Shown here one piece after another: positions 1 through 9,704 of a stretch of 64,000 nucleotides of DNA. Origin of the DNA: an uncultured Paraglaciecola sp. (GTDB taxonomy: Bacteria; Pseudomonadota; Gammaproteobacteria; Enterobacterales; Alteromonadaceae); contig NZ_CAJWCF010000007.1 of the NCBI RefSeq assembly GCF_913020055.1, positions 1 through 64,000 of the forward strand, read 5' to 3'. Both the position numbers and the translations under genes were made by a program. The notes under the pieces are model-generated. The model saw nothing but the letters and a program-made list of their open reading frames with translations, ran no database searches and was not told where the DNA came from. The first letter of the stretch is position 1. Each line of letters starts with the position of its first letter.

Positions 1-1196
1 AGATCCAAGAACTGTAAACCACGGTTAGTGTATTTTTTCGCGATAGAGATAACTAAACGTAAGTTTGCTTCTACCATTTCTTTTTTCGCACGACGCGCTT
101 TGGCTTCACCAATTGACATGCGGCGGTTGATATCTTTGATATCTGCAATGATTAATCCGGTTTCTTCTTCAACCGCATTCATCTTGCCAATGGCACGTTC
201 TAATTCTTCTTGGTGTCCTCTCATTTCTTCTGCATAGGGCAATGAAGAGTCGAGAATTTTGAATAACCAAGCAGTAGAAGTTTCGTTACCAGAAAAGGCT
301 TTGATAAAGTCTTTCTTCGGCATTTTTGCAGTGATAACGCAGTGTTTCATCACTATACGTTCTTGCACTCGAATTCTGTTCATCATGCTACGCATGTTTT
401 TAACCATTCGGTCAAACTGCTTAGGTGTGAGTCTAAACTCTTTAAAGACTTCGCTTAATTCAAAAATTTGAACGCGAGCTTCTTTATGTGAACGGCCTTT
501 TGCATCGATAACGTCACGGGCTTTTTCATATTGAATACGAAGTGCAGTGAATTTTTCACGGGCTAACTCAGGATCTGGACCTGTGTCTTCTTCTTCTTCG
601 TCTTCATCATCATCGCCATCTTCATCTTCTAATTCTTCTTTAGATAATTCAGAACCAACGTGTGTGGCTGTAGGCGCTACGTCTTGTTCATTTGGATCAA
701 CAAATCCGATAATGATGTCGCTAAGGCGAATTTCTTCAGCTTCGAATAAGTCCCATTGGTCTAACAAATGAGTAATGGCTTCTGGGTATTCTGCTACAGA
801 ACACTGAACCTGATTAATGCCTTCTTCGATACGTTTGGCGATAACAATCTCGCCTTCGCGAGTCAGTAGTTCAACTGTGCCCATCTCACGCATGTACATA
901 CGTACTGGGTCAGTTGTACGGCCAATCTCACTTTCTACTGTTGATAGAGCTTGGGCTGCGGCTTCAGCTGCTTCATCATCGGTATCGTTGTCTTGCATCA
1001 AAAGCTCATCTTTATCAGGAGCTGTTTCGAATACTTTGATACCCATGTCGTTGATCATGCGGATGATGTCTTCCATCTGATCTGAATCGACTATATCTTG
1101 AGGAAGGTGGTCGTTAACTTCCGAGAAAGTCAGATAGCCTTGTTCTTTACCTTTAGCAATAAGGAGTTTTATCTGCGACTGCTTGCTTTGCACCAT
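1..1196 (-). CDS. rpoD: RNA polymerase primary sigma factor RpoD (sigma-70), N-terminal part
   Basis: Housekeeping sigma factor that directs RNA polymerase to vegetative promoters. Only about 398 N-terminal codons are present because the window edge cuts the gene inside region 2. The start is the ATG at 1194-1196. The product opens MVQSKQSQIKLLIAKGKEQG, like the region 1.1 start of gammaproteobacterial RpoD. An acidic Asp/Glu-rich linker follows at about residues 185-205, typical of the non-conserved region, and the visible end (AKKYTNRGLQFLDL) is region 2.1/2.2. It is the last gene of the rpsU-yqeY-dnaG-rpoD locus, 166 bp after dnaG. That gap is long enough for a separate promoter, but no convincing one was assigned. 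Identity is secure; the C-terminal half is unseen. Confidence 0.97.
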   Translation of the reverse strand, partial: MVQSKQSQIKLLIAKGKEQGYLTFSEVNDHLPQDIVDSDQMEDIIRMINDMGIKVFETAPDKDELLMQDNDTDDEAAEAAAQALSTVESEIGRTTDPVRMYMREMGTVELLTREGEIVIAKRIEEGINQVQCSVAEYPEAITHLLDQWDLFEAEEIRLSDIIIGFVDPNEQDVAPTATHVGSELSKEELEDEDGDDDEDEEEEDTGPDPELAREKFTALRIQYEKARDVIDAKGRSHKEARVQIFELSEVFKEFRLTPKQFDRMVKNMRSMMNRIRVQERIVMKHCVITAKMPKKDFIKAFSGNETSTAWLFKILDSSLPYAEEMRGHQEELERAIGKMNAVEEETGLIIADIKDINRRMSIGEAKARRAKKEMVEANLRLVISIAKKYTNRGLQFLD

Positions 1197-1362
1197 ATAA
1201 CTTACGCTTCTCGAATTAGTTGGATATTCATCAAAACCCCTCACTAGAGAGGATTCACGCTGTAACTTGCTTAAATTGACCCAATAAATACCTTGTATTT
1301 ACTGCGGTCTTAGCGAATTAGCCAGTATAGCAGACTCACTATGCTTTGGGCTAGATGTTGGG

Positions 1363-3129
1363 TCACTTTTGTTCTTTTACAAGTAGGTTAAGTTCTTGTT
1401 TTTCTGCATCGGTTAATTTGCTCACCCTAGACCTAGAGAACAACTCATCCATACGGCTTTGTAAATGCCAATCTAATAGCTTGGCAAAACTGTCTTCAAA
1501 CACTGCTACTTGGTTATGCTCAGCGTATTCCCACATCATTAATTTAGCTAATTGAACACTTTGTGGGTGATGGCGAAAATTCTCTAAGACTTGTGCAGTA
1601 TTTGCTTGTGGTTTGCTTAAACAGAATTGAAAAAGCTCAATTAGCATTGCGATACCAGGGACATCAACTGACTGTAATGGTGTAGGATCTGCGGCACTAC
1701 ATTTTGACGCCAAACTCGGATCGTCTAACAATAATCTAATCATCATACGAACGGGGGATATTGTGCTTTTGTTCGGCGTCTTGAAATCTAACTTAGTCGG
1801 TGCTTTTCGTTGATTTGCCTGAGCGACATCACGTTCAAATTTATGTTTGTTTTGATCACCCATATGATTACTTAGATCGGCTAACAAACTATCCCGAATG
1901 TTTTCGCCAGCTATTTGCTCGATTAACGGTAATGCTTCAGTTTTTAATGCCGCTTTGCCTTCATTACTGCCTACATGATGACGTTGTAATAAGTTATCAA
2001 AAAAGAATTTAGATAACGGAACAGCATCGTTCTTTAGTTTTTCCTCAAAGGTGTCTTTGCCAATTTTACGGACCAGGGTGTCTGGGTCTTCCCCATCAGG
2101 TAAAAATAAGAACTTCATCTCAACCCCGTCCTTCAGGAAAGGCAGTGCGTTTTCTAAAGCACGCCAAGCTGCTTCTCTTCCAGCGCGATCGCCGTCGTAA
2201 CAACATACTACTTCACTGGTTGCGCGGAACAACATTTGAATATGTTCTGGCGTAGTAGCAGTACCAAGTGATGCCACCGCATAGTCGATACCAAACTGAC
2301 CAAGGGCAACCACGTCCATATACCCCTCGACAATCATTACCCGAGCTAAGTTTCGATGGGCTTGTTTAGCTTGGTAAAAGCCGTATAACTCATGACCTTT
2401 ATGAAAGATTCGGGTCTCAGGAGAGTTCAGGTATTTAGGGCCTCCGTCTTCTAATACTCTGCCCCCAAAACCGATTACTCGTCCGCGCTTGTCTCGGATA
2501 GGAAACATAATACGATCGCGGAAAAAGTCGAATCGTCTTCTGTTGTCATTTTCAGTGATGAGTTTTAATTCAAGTAACTGCTCTTGATACATCGGACTTA
2601 CACCAAAGGTCTTAAGTACTGAGTCCCATTCTGGTGGGGCATACCCCATATCGAACGCTTTAACTATTTCGCCGCTAAGTCCTCGATTTTTTAGGTAATT
2701 AACCGCTTTATCTTTGTCAGGATGAACCCTCAGTTGTTGGGCAAAGTATTTAGTTACTTTCTCCATTAACTCATAGTCATTTTCTTTTTGTTGTTTTTGC
2801 TCAGCGGAAGGGGGAGGAGCGCCGCCTTTTTCCCGAGGTACTTCAATACTGTGGTATTGGGCTAGTTCTTCAATTGCTTCTGGAAATTCTAACCGGTCAA
2901 ATTCCATCAAAAATGAAATGACATTGCCATGAGCACCACAACCAAAGCAGTGATAAAACTGTTTATCTTGACTCACAGTGAACGAAGGACTTTTTTCGTC
3001 ATGGAAAGGACAGCAAGCTTGATGATTACGCCCAGCTTTTTTTAGACGTACACGACTGGCAATCAATTCTACTATGTCTGTGCGAGCAATAATGTCATCA
3101 ATAAACTCGCGGGGAATACGACCAGACAT
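1363..3129 (-). CDS. dnaG: DNA primase DnaG
   Basis: Synthesises RNA primers for replication and docks on the DnaB helicase. The 588-residue length is normal. The N-terminal zinc-binding domain carries C40, H43, C61 and C64 (CCPFH ... CFGCG). The catalytic core contains the TOPRIM signature VEGYMD, with the metal-binding glutamate at about residue 268, followed by an acidic YDGDRAGR motif. The C-terminal roughly 150 residues fit the variable helicase-binding domain. It lies between yqeY (122 bp upstream) and rpoD (166 bp downstream) on the same strand. This is the classical macromolecular synthesis operon, with yqeY as an extra member. Confidence 0.98.
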   Translation of the reverse strand: MSGRIPREFIDDIIARTDIVELIASRVRLKKAGRNHQACCPFHDEKSPSFTVSQDKQFYHCFGCGAHGNVISFLMEFDRLEFPEAIEELAQYHSIEVPREKGGAPPPSAEQKQQKENDYELMEKVTKYFAQQLRVHPDKDKAVNYLKNRGLSGEIVKAFDMGYAPPEWDSVLKTFGVSPMYQEQLLELKLITENDNRRRFDFFRDRIMFPIRDKRGRVIGFGGRVLEDGGPKYLNSPETRIFHKGHELYGFYQAKQAHRNLARVMIVEGYMDVVALGQFGIDYAVASLGTATTPEHIQMLFRATSEVVCCYDGDRAGREAAWRALENALPFLKDGVEMKFLFLPDGEDPDTLVRKIGKDTFEEKLKNDAVPLSKFFFDNLLQRHHVGSNEGKAALKTEALPLIEQIAGENIRDSLLADLSNHMGDQNKHKFERDVAQANQRKAPTKLDFKTPNKSTISPVRMMIRLLLDDPSLASKCSAADPTPLQSVDVPGIAMLIELFQFCLSKPQANTAQVLENFRHHPQSVQLAKLMMWEYAEHNQVAVFEDSFAKLLDWHLQSRMDELFSRSRVSKLTDAEKQELNLLVKEQK

Positions 3130-3201
3130 TTACCTTCTCACTTAACAAAAACGGCTGAATATAATGCCATATAGTTTGGCAAATTTATGCACTAAAACAA
3201 A

Positions 3202-3226
3202 CAAACCGCATCAAAGTGCGGTTTGT
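3202..3226 (-). terminator. Rho-independent terminator or attenuator between yqeY and dnaG
   Basis: Read on the minus strand, the stem CAAACCGCA/TGCGGTTTG with a 6-nt loop is followed by a T-rich tail (TTTGTTTTAG). It lies 3' of yqeY and 73 bp before dnaG, so dnaG and rpoD transcription would depend on readthrough or on another promoter. Confidence 0.7.
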
Positions 3227-3251
3227 AAAATATTGTTCTGTATTTAGCGGG

Positions 3252-3713
3252 TTATGAATTAAGTTTGGCTTTAATTTTACCACTTAATTTACCCATATCA
3301 GCACGGCCTTGAACTTTAGGTTTTAATAAACCCATGACCTTACCCATATCCTGCATACTCGATGCACCTGAATCAGCCATCGCTTGCACAATTAAAGCAT
3401 CGAGCTCTTCTTCGCTTAGCGCTTTTGGCATGAAATCTTGCAAAATAACTATTTCTGCTAGTTCGATATCAAGTAAATCTTGTCGACCCGCAGTTTCATA
3501 TTGACTGGCTGCATCTTTGCGTTGTTTTACCATCTTGATTAAAATACCAAGAACACCTTCGTCATTCAGAGCAATATAATCGGGGTTAGTACGCCCATCG
3601 ATTTCATGTTGCTTTACGGCAGACAAAGCCATGCGAATAGTGCCCAGACGAATTTTGTCTTTGGCGCGCATCGCCTCTTTTTGTGCATTTTTTAAATCAT
3701 CTAATAAAGACAT
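3252..3713 (-). CDS. yqeY: GatB/YqeY domain protein
   Basis: Small helical protein of the GatB/YqeY family (153 residues, family-typical). It resembles the tRNA-binding tail domain of the GatB amidotransferase subunit, but its own cell role is not settled. The start MSLLDDLKNAQKEAMRAKDK and the C-terminal MGKVMGLLKPKVQGRADMGK are strongly family-like. It is inserted between rpsU and dnaG, an arrangement known in many gammaproteobacteria. A hairpin with a T-rich tail lies on each side (3761-3790 and 3202-3226), so its dose can be set separately from rpsU and dnaG. Confidence 0.93.
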   Translation of the reverse strand: MSLLDDLKNAQKEAMRAKDKIRLGTIRMALSAVKQHEIDGRTNPDYIALNDEGVLGILIKMVKQRKDAASQYETAGRQDLLDIELAEIVILQDFMPKALSEEELDALIVQAMADSGASSMQDMGKVMGLLKPKVQGRADMGKLSGKIKAKLNS

Positions 3714-3760
3714 GGAATGACTCAGTAAAAACGGAAAAAGGATGTGTGATAAAACGACTT

Positions 3761-3790
3761 AAAACGCGTTACTAATCTAATAACGCGTTT
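3761..3790 (-). terminator. Attenuator-like hairpin between rpsU and yqeY
   Basis: AAACGCGTTA and TAACGCGTTT form a 10-bp stem. On the minus strand the downstream run TTTTAAGTCGTTTTAT is T-rich. It occupies the same place as the terminator known between rpsU and dnaG in enterobacteria, which lets S21 be made in large excess over primase. Confidence 0.75.
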
Positions 3791-3800
3791 CAGAAGAGAT

Positions 3801-4016
3801 TTAGTACAATCTGATGCGACGAGCGTTTTCGCGAGATAACTTCTTCAAAAGACGTTTCTTAGCGGCAGCTTTCTTACGCTTACGTTCCCAAGTAGGTTTT
3901 TCAAAAAATTCGCGACGACGAACTTCAGAAAGTACACCTGCTTTTTCACATGAACGTTTAAAACGACGCAATGCAACATCAAAAGGTTCGTTCTCTCTAA
4001 CTTTAACGATTGGCAT
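3801..4016 (-). CDS. rpsU: 30S ribosomal protein S21
   Basis: Small basic ribosomal protein of 71 residues, the standard length. It begins [20 protein letters not shown] and ends in the Arg/Lys-rich tail [14 protein letters not shown]. It helps base-pairing between the Shine-Dalgarno sequence and 16S rRNA. It is the first gene of the locus. A GAGG ribosome-binding site lies a few bases upstream and a TATAAT -10 element at 4045-4050. Divergent from tsaD across 223 bp. Confidence 0.98.
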   Translation of the reverse strand: MPIVKVRENEPFDVALRRFKRSCEKAGVLSEVRRREFFEKPTWERKRKKAAAKKRLLKKLSRENARRIRLY

Positions 4017-4044
4017 TAAACTCTTACCTCAAAAAATAAAAACT

Positions 4045-4074
4045 ATTATATCGTGCCGGCGTAATGAATAACCA
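4045..4074 (-). promoter_or_regulatory. Probable rpsU promoter
   Basis: On the minus strand there is a perfect TATAAT at 4050-4045, 28 bp before the rpsU ATG. The -35 region at the expected spacing (GGTTAT/TGGTTA) is poor, so only the -10 is well supported. No perfect CTGT-N8-ACAG LexA box was seen in 4017-4239. Confidence 0.5.
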
Positions 4075-4174
4075 GCTCGCTTAAAAATGGTGCGGAATAC
4101 TAATCAAATCCACAAGGCTTGTAAAGTCTTGATAGGGTAAAAAACCGATTAATTCAAACAAATGTCATATTAAA

Positions 4175-4203
4175 TTGGAGGTTTGTCTTCTAATCAGTAG
4201 AAT
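4175..4203 (+). promoter_or_regulatory. Probable tsaD promoter
   Basis: TTGGAG at 4175-4180, then exactly 17 bp, then TAGAAT at 4198-4203, placed 36 bp before the tsaD ATG. Fits a sigma-70 promoter. Confidence 0.55.
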
Positions 4204-4239
4204 GCCGACAGTTTAAGACATTTTTGTTAGATATTAAAT

Positions 4240-5253
4240 ATGCGTGTATTAGGTATTGAGACCTCTTGTGATGAGACCGGGGTGGCCATTTATGATGACC
4301 AACAAGGGTTATTGTCCCATCAATTATATAGCCAAGTAAAATTACATGCGGATTATGGCGGTGTAGTGCCTGAGCTTGCGTCTAGAGATCATGTGCGAAA
4401 ACTGATTCCGTTAATTAAAGAGGCTTTACAAGAGGCGAGTTGTAGTGCCAAAGATATTGACGGTATTGCTTTTACAAAAGGCCCTGGTTTAGTCGGGGCT
4501 TTGTTAGTGGGTTCATCAGTGGCTCGCAGTTTGGCTTATGCTTGGAATAAACCCTCTGTGGGAGTGCATCATATGGAAGGGCACCTGCTTGCTCCTATGT
4601 TAGATGAACCTGCGCCTGAGTTTCCCTTTGTGGCCCTTTTGGTTTCAGGCGGTCATTCGATGATGGTGAAAGTGGAAGGTATCGGCCAATATAAGGTATT
4701 AGGCGAATCGGTTGATGACGCAGCTGGGGAAGCTTTTGATAAAACCGCTAAGTTACTTGGACTTGATTACCCCGGAGGGCCTTTATTGGCCAAATTAGCC
4801 GAAAAAGGCGAAGCGGGTCATTATAAATTCCCACGTCCGATGACCACCAAACCAGGTTTAGATTTTAGTTTTAGTGGCTTAAAAACCTTCGCTGCCAATA
4901 CTATTCGGGCATCAGATGGTTCAGAACAAACCAAGGCTAACATTGCTTACGCTTTTCAAGAGGCCGTTGTGGATACCTTAGCCATTAAATGCAAACGTGC
5001 TTTGAAACATACTGGTTTAAAACGTTTAGTGATTGCAGGTGGTGTGAGTGCCAATAAACAATTACGTCAAGAGCTTGCCAGAATGATGAAAAATATCAAA
5101 GGAGAGGTGTTTTACCCAAGATTGGAATTTTGTACTGATAACGGCGCTATGATTGCCTATGCGGGGTTGCAGCGACTTAAAGCGGGTGAAATTGAAGGTT
5201 TGTCTACTAAGGCTAGTCCTCGATGGTCATTGGAAGAGTTAGCGGCAATTTAA
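4240..5253 (+). CDS. tsaD: tRNA N6-adenosine threonylcarbamoyltransferase TsaD
   Basis: Transfers the threonylcarbamoyl group onto A37 of ANN-decoding tRNAs, acting with TsaB and TsaE (t6A synthesis). The 337-residue length is normal. The ATP/metal site is intact: N-terminal [12 protein letters not shown], the HHMEGH motif with H111 and H115 as metal ligands, VSGGHSMM, and [10 protein letters not shown]. It is divergent from rpsU, the usual position in gammaproteobacteria. Its stop lies only 7 bp from the stop of the convergent gene at 5261. Confidence 0.98.
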   Translation: MRVLGIETSCDETGVAIYDDQQGLLSHQLYSQVKLHADYGGVVPELASRDHVRKLIPLIKEALQEASCSAKDIDGIAFTKGPGLVGALLVGSSVARSLAYAWNKPSVGVHHMEGHLLAPMLDEPAPEFPFVALLVSGGHSMMVKVEGIGQYKVLGESVDDAAGEAFDKTAKLLGLDYPGGPLLAKLAEKGEAGHYKFPRPMTTKPGLDFSFSGLKTFAANTIRASDGSEQTKANIAYAFQEAVVDTLAIKCKRALKHTGLKRLVIAGGVSANKQLRQELARMMKNIKGEVFYPRLEFCTDNGAMIAYAGLQRLKAGEIEGLSTKASPRWSLEELAAI

Positions 5254-5260
5254 CTCAAAT

Positions 5261-7417
5261 CTAGCGCTTTTTTTCTAACCAAGACAAAGGCCAGTTAATG
5301 ACTAAGCTGCCATTAACTGTTTGTTGGTTCGGCATATTTGTATCATTTAACAAAGCGAACTTTTGCTGAATAAAGGCGACGCCTAAAACGGCATTGGCGG
5401 ACTTATCAAGCTGGGACAGATGAGCCGCAAAAAGCGCCTTGGTTTCGGTTATAGCTGTTTTATTGCGCTGCTCTTTATAACACGTCAACATGTTACTGAT
5501 ATGCGATACCCCCATGGAAAAATCATCTAAACTACTATGTTTACTGGCATTTTCAGCCATAACCTGCTCATATAATTGTAGCGCTCTGTCGCAGTCATGG
5601 TTGTAGTATGCAGAAAGGGCAGTAATTAAACGCAAGGTATTACTATTCGGGGTTTGCACCAACAACAACTCTACAGTCCGCTGCCATGATGTTATTTTGC
5701 CTAAGCCCAATTGTACTAGTGTCATATGTCTGAGATTAATGTAATTCCCATCCACCTCAATTAATGGCTGCAGAATTTGTTCCGCGATATTAAGGTCATT
5801 GCTCCACAGTGCTACTCGGCCTCTGCTACCCAGCACATATGGATTATTTTCACCTAATATATTGGCACTTTTTTCTAATAGTATTTTTGCTTGTTGTTCA
5901 TTGCCGGTTATTAATTGCAGTCCTGATAACCCCAATAAACAGGCTGGAAAATCAATAATGACTGCAAGGCAATGTTCATATTGTGAAAAAGCCTGATCTA
6001 CAAAGCCTTCAGAATACAGAGTGTCGGCTAACGCAAAGTTACTCATAGGTGCCAACGGGTTAAGAGCCAATGCAGATTCAAAATGTTGCCGAGCTAGAAC
6101 AAATTGATTTTGCATCCAATAACTAAACCCAAGGTTATGCTGAGCGGAAACTAGCGCGGGATTAAGCGACAACGCAGTGCGATAAGCGTTTTCGGCCTCA
6201 ATGAAGTCACTGTGATAACTATGGTAGAGGCCCAATGCGGAAAAAGCCTCTGCAGAGGACGGTTCAGTTTTTAAGGCTGCTTGAATATGTTGTCTGGCCT
6301 CTGGTCCTGCAATGGTAAGCGGCTCTTTCGAAAATTGATGTTGCAGCAGTATTGCTTTCGCCATGGCGGCATGAGCTAAAGCATAATCAGGTGCCAGTTT
6401 TAAAGCTTGTTCTAGTTCGCTTTTGGCATTGGTTAAGAGTTTTGGCTGATCTTTACCCATTAATACTGCCGCTTTTAAAAAATGGGCATAAGCTGCATTT
6501 GATTTGGGATGATTACGCATGATGTTGAATTTGTTACGGTCGTAGTTGGGTGAAATCAACGACGCAATGCTCTGGCCAATTTCTTCCTGTACTTCGAGTA
6601 TAGCAGTATGTTTACTGTCGAACACTTTGGACCATTGATGGTATCCATCTGCAGCTCGAATCAGTTGCAGAGTAATACGAACACTCTCATCGGACTGGCG
6701 AACTGAACCTTCGATAATATGGGTGACATTTAACTGCTTGGCTATTTCGCGCGGATCAATATTTCTATTTTTAAAAGCAAAGGTGGCGTTACGAGACACA
6801 ACATTCAAATCGGGTAGCATAGTTAACTGGTGAATAAGCTCCTCTGCCAGCCCATCGGCAAAATACATTAATTCGGTTTTTTTAGAAAATGATTCCAGAG
6901 GTAAAACAGCGATCGAATGGATCTGTTTATCAGCAAAAAGTGGGTTTTCGGTTGGCTTTTGAACATACCAAAACCCAAAAAAAGACAATACCCCTAATAC
7001 GCAAATTGCTAACAAAAATGTACCAAGTTTAAAAGCTCGATTTGACGTCGCAGGCTTTTGTAAATCGCTCTTTACTGTGGTTTTATCACCGGCATAAATC
7101 GGTGTGACTTGGGTAAGGGCATAGCCGATCCCGCGAGCTGTTTTTATTAAAACATGGTGTTGATTAACATCTGGCATTAACGCCCTGGTGTCAGATAACA
7201 AACGAGAAAGTGCCCAGTCACTGACCACACGATCCGGCCACAGTTTGCTCATCAATATTTGTTTTGTAACTATCTCTGGACTGGTTTGAGCAAGTGTTAA
7301 CAGCAATAAATAACTGCGTTCTGATAAGTCAATTTCAGTTGTTTGATGAAGTAGTTTTCGATTCAACACATCGAGTTGATATTCACCAATCTCATAGCTA
7401 ACGACGTTTTCAGACAT
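5261..7417 (-). CDS. CadC/ToxR-type membrane-bound transcriptional regulator with TPR periplasmic domain
   Basis: One-component regulator of about 718 residues. An OmpR/PhoB-type winged-helix DNA-binding domain occupies roughly residues 1-100 (SERSYLLLLTLAQ ... GIGYAL). One membrane helix follows at about 130-153 (TFLLAICVLGVLSFFGFWYV). The next part resembles the adenylate-cyclase-associated region of CadC-type proteins (IAVLPLESFSKKTELMYFADGL), and TPR-like helical repeats run to the end. The ATG at 7415-7417 is chosen because AAAGGA lies 8 bp upstream; an in-frame start ten codons earlier has no such site. It sits between tsaD and a divergent PEP-CTERM gene, which is a possible target. The signal sensed is unknown. 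Confidence 0.88.
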   Translation of the reverse strand: MSENVVSYEIGEYQLDVLNRKLLHQTTEIDLSERSYLLLLTLAQTSPEIVTKQILMSKLWPDRVVSDWALSRLLSDTRALMPDVNQHHVLIKTARGIGYALTQVTPIYAGDKTTVKSDLQKPATSNRAFKLGTFLLAICVLGVLSFFGFWYVQKPTENPLFADKQIHSIAVLPLESFSKKTELMYFADGLAEELIHQLTMLPDLNVVSRNATFAFKNRNIDPREIAKQLNVTHIIEGSVRQSDESVRITLQLIRAADGYHQWSKVFDSKHTAILEVQEEIGQSIASLISPNYDRNKFNIMRNHPKSNAAYAHFLKAAVLMGKDQPKLLTNAKSELEQALKLAPDYALAHAAMAKAILLQHQFSKEPLTIAGPEARQHIQAALKTEPSSAEAFSALGLYHSYHSDFIEAENAYRTALSLNPALVSAQHNLGFSYWMQNQFVLARQHFESALALNPLAPMSNFALADTLYSEGFVDQAFSQYEHCLAVIIDFPACLLGLSGLQLITGNEQQAKILLEKSANILGENNPYVLGSRGRVALWSNDLNIAEQILQPLIEVDGNYINLRHMTLVQLGLGKITSWQRTVELLLVQTPNSNTLRLITALSAYYNHDCDRALQLYEQVMAENASKHSSLDDFSMGVSHISNMLTCYKEQRNKTAITETKALFAAHLSQLDKSANAVLGVAFIQQKFALLNDTNMPNQQTVNGSLVINWPLSWLEKKR

Positions 7418-7722
7418 TAATGATAATCCTTTACAAGCACACACCACTATAAGTACAGCTTAAATAATACGCAACTACTGTCTGAGCAAACCTCAAAAAC
7501 AAGATGTAATTCATTGATTACAATAGGTTTCACATTAACTCACACTAATTCAAAGATGGGGGGCGGAAAACAGGACTATGGTGATTGAACACAGACAAGA
7601 GTTGTGGAAAACGCGTTAGTAAAACTACTCATAAATGGCATTGCTATGTTTCAGCCAGTATTTTCGCCACCAAGTGATTTGCGGTATTTGCAGGAAATAC
7701 AAAACAGAATGAGGGATTTAAC
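7418..7722. other. Divergent intergenic region, no gene seen
   Basis: 305 bp between the CadC-like gene (leftward) and the PEP-CTERM gene (rightward). It must hold both promoters. A G-rich patch (GGGGGGCGG) occurs near 7558-7566. No convincing operator or ORF was found. Confidence 0.5.
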
Positions 7723-8448
7723 ATGTTTACAGGTAATGGAAATTGGATAAGACGTATTGCATTGGCCTGCTTAGTTGGCGGTTTTTCAGTAAATAGTGCT
7801 GCGGTTTTAATGGCTTTTAATGATCAAGCTACCTTTCAAACCGCAATAGGTACTAATTCATCAACGACGTTAGATTTTGACAGCGTTACTGCAGCTACGC
7901 CTATTGTAAATGGTAGTCAGTTTCAAGGTGTCGACTTTTTGTTTACTGATGGTGTTGGCACTTCATTTGATGGGCAGGTTGCAAGCGGTTTTGATACCAC
8001 TTCGGGCGATAATTATTTGGGATTTAATGACCCTAATAGTAGTTCCTTTTTATCCGGTGACAGTATTGTCATGAACTTGCCCCAAATGGTGCATGCCATT
8101 GGATTTTTTATTATCGCTTCACCTGGTGACCTTTTATTCTCAGATGATGCGCTACTAACTATAGGAAGTGGCAGTGCAATGGTTAACCCTACGCCAAACT
8201 CTGTATTAGCTGATGGTGGAGAAATCTTCTTTCTTGGCTTGGTTGATACGGATGGTTTCACTACAGCTGAATTATCTAGTGCTTGTTGCGGATTTTTTGA
8301 ATTCAACGTCGACGACATCCAGTTTTCAACTTTCGCACCCCCTTCTGCACCGAGTCATGTTCCTGAACCTGCCACCTTAAGTTTGTTCTGTTTGAGTCTT
8401 TTATTCGGTTTAACTAGACAAAAAGTTTGCACAAACAAAAGACCATAA
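7723..8448 (+). CDS. PEP-CTERM sorting domain exported protein
   Basis: 241-residue secreted protein. A signal peptide (RIALACLVGGFSVNSAAVLM) is followed by a Ser/Thr/Gly-rich beta-type body with few charges. The end is a PEP-CTERM signal: VPEPATLSLFCLSLLFGL, a hydrophobic segment, then a short basic tail. The family is processed by exosortase and usually linked to exopolysaccharide export. No exosortase gene is in this window, so sorting depends on a distant locus. It is divergent from the CadC-like regulator and 72 bp upstream of two collagen-like genes on the same strand. The body's function is not recognised. Confidence 0.85.
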   Translation: MFTGNGNWIRRIALACLVGGFSVNSAAVLMAFNDQATFQTAIGTNSSTTLDFDSVTAATPIVNGSQFQGVDFLFTDGVGTSFDGQVASGFDTTSGDNYLGFNDPNSSSFLSGDSIVMNLPQMVHAIGFFIIASPGDLLFSDDALLTIGSGSAMVNPTPNSVLADGGEIFFLGLVDTDGFTTAELSSACCGFFEFNVDDIQFSTFAPPSAPSHVPEPATLSLFCLSLLFGLTRQKVCTNKRP

Positions 8449-8520
8449 TCACTACGTCTAGCAGCCATAGATATCGGCTACGCTAATGGCGTTTAGTCCA
8501 AATTTAACAAGGAGTCACAG

Positions 8521-9669
8521 ATGAAAACATTCTATACATTGCCACTCACTTGCCTACTCGTATGTTTAGTGTCGTTGGCGCATGGCCAATCAAGACCTTC
8601 AGTATCAGGCAATGCCACGCGCATTAATACGCTTGAAAGCAACCAAGTACTAATACGCACTGACGTCAATGGTAACAGCAGCGAACTTACGCTGTTGCAG
8701 CAACAGATTGATGCCAACCGTGCTTCAATAGAGGCTCAAGTGCCCATTCAAGGGCCAGCAGGACCAGCTGGCGCACCGGGTCCCCTCAGTGGCCTGCAAT
8801 GTGAGTTTGGTCAATTTGCGACATGGAATGGCAGTGCCTGGGTGTGTACCAGCATGGCAGGCGAGGCGACCCCCATATCAGATGATGACTGCATACGTGG
8901 CTTAGAATTTTCTATTAACTCTGCAGACCTTACTGAAATAGAGCAGGGGTGGAATGTATTGTGTGAAGATAAAACACAATATGAAGTCACTCTATCCGGT
9001 CCATTCACACTAAATCCCTTTGATCGTTCGTCAGTAACAACAATTACATTCAGTAATTTCCCCGACTTTTCTGCAGGTCTTATTGATGTTTTTATTCATC
9101 CCGTAGGGGTGGCACACTGGAGATCAAATATTGACAATAAGATCATTATTAACGTCTCTCTTATTGCGCAGATTTCAGGACAAAGCAGTGAGGTTGGGGC
9201 TTTGACGTCAGTACCTAATTCCCCTTTAGGTAATCTCAATATTAGGTTTGCTGACCATCGTCTTGATATGGTGTTAAGTCAATGTATTTCGGTGGGTTTT
9301 TCCGCTAAACCACTGCTAATTGGTCGTGATTATTTTGTCCAGGAAAAACTAGACTTGCGGTGTACCAGCTCGCCTGAAATGGTATTTTCTGAACATCCTA
9401 TAATCGAGGGTTTGTTAGACATGCTGATAAATACCCCTGTGCATAATCGAGCAGACAGGATAAATATCCAATTTACTCCCATAGGACAGAGTTCTCTGAA
9501 TGAGTTTAACCGAGAGTACAATGTGTCATTTCTGAAATACGCCTTCCCTCGACTTTCACGTATATTACCGGCACGGGGGATCCCGATAGACAGCAGTACA
9601 CCATCATGGCAGGCCAGTAACCATAGCCTAACCTATGAATTCTCTAGGATTTTTGAGTTGCCACGTTAA
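8521..9669 (+). CDS. Secreted collagen-like repeat protein, copy 1
   Basis: 382 residues with a signal peptide (LPLTCLLVCLVSLAHGQ), then a polar segment with heptad-like spacing (about residues 30-75) that could trimerise. A short collagen stretch follows (GPAGPAGAPGP, about four Gly-X-Y triplets), then the motif GQFATWNGSAWVC, as in host- or surface-associated collagen-like proteins. The C-terminal roughly 250 residues are not recognised. The start has a strong AAGGAG site. A paralogue follows 35 bp later with the same domain order. Probably an extracellular trimeric surface or filament protein; the role is inferred only from architecture. Confidence 0.75.
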   Translation: MKTFYTLPLTCLLVCLVSLAHGQSRPSVSGNATRINTLESNQVLIRTDVNGNSSELTLLQQQIDANRASIEAQVPIQGPAGPAGAPGPLSGLQCEFGQFATWNGSAWVCTSMAGEATPISDDDCIRGLEFSINSADLTEIEQGWNVLCEDKTQYEVTLSGPFTLNPFDRSSVTTITFSNFPDFSAGLIDVFIHPVGVAHWRSNIDNKIIINVSLIAQISGQSSEVGALTSVPNSPLGNLNIRFADHRLDMVLSQCISVGFSAKPLLIGRDYFVQEKLDLRCTSSPEMVFSEHPIIEGLLDMLINTPVHNRADRINIQFTPIGQSSLNEFNREYNVSFLKYAFPRLSRILPARGIPIDSSTPSWQASNHSLTYEFSRIFELPR

Positions 9670-9704
9670 GTGCTACTTGCCTTTAAACTATAAGGAAATA
9701 AAAA

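Noticed and set aside
3814-4071. Plus-strand ORF opposite rpsU
   Set aside because: Arg-rich antisense shadow of the S21 gene.
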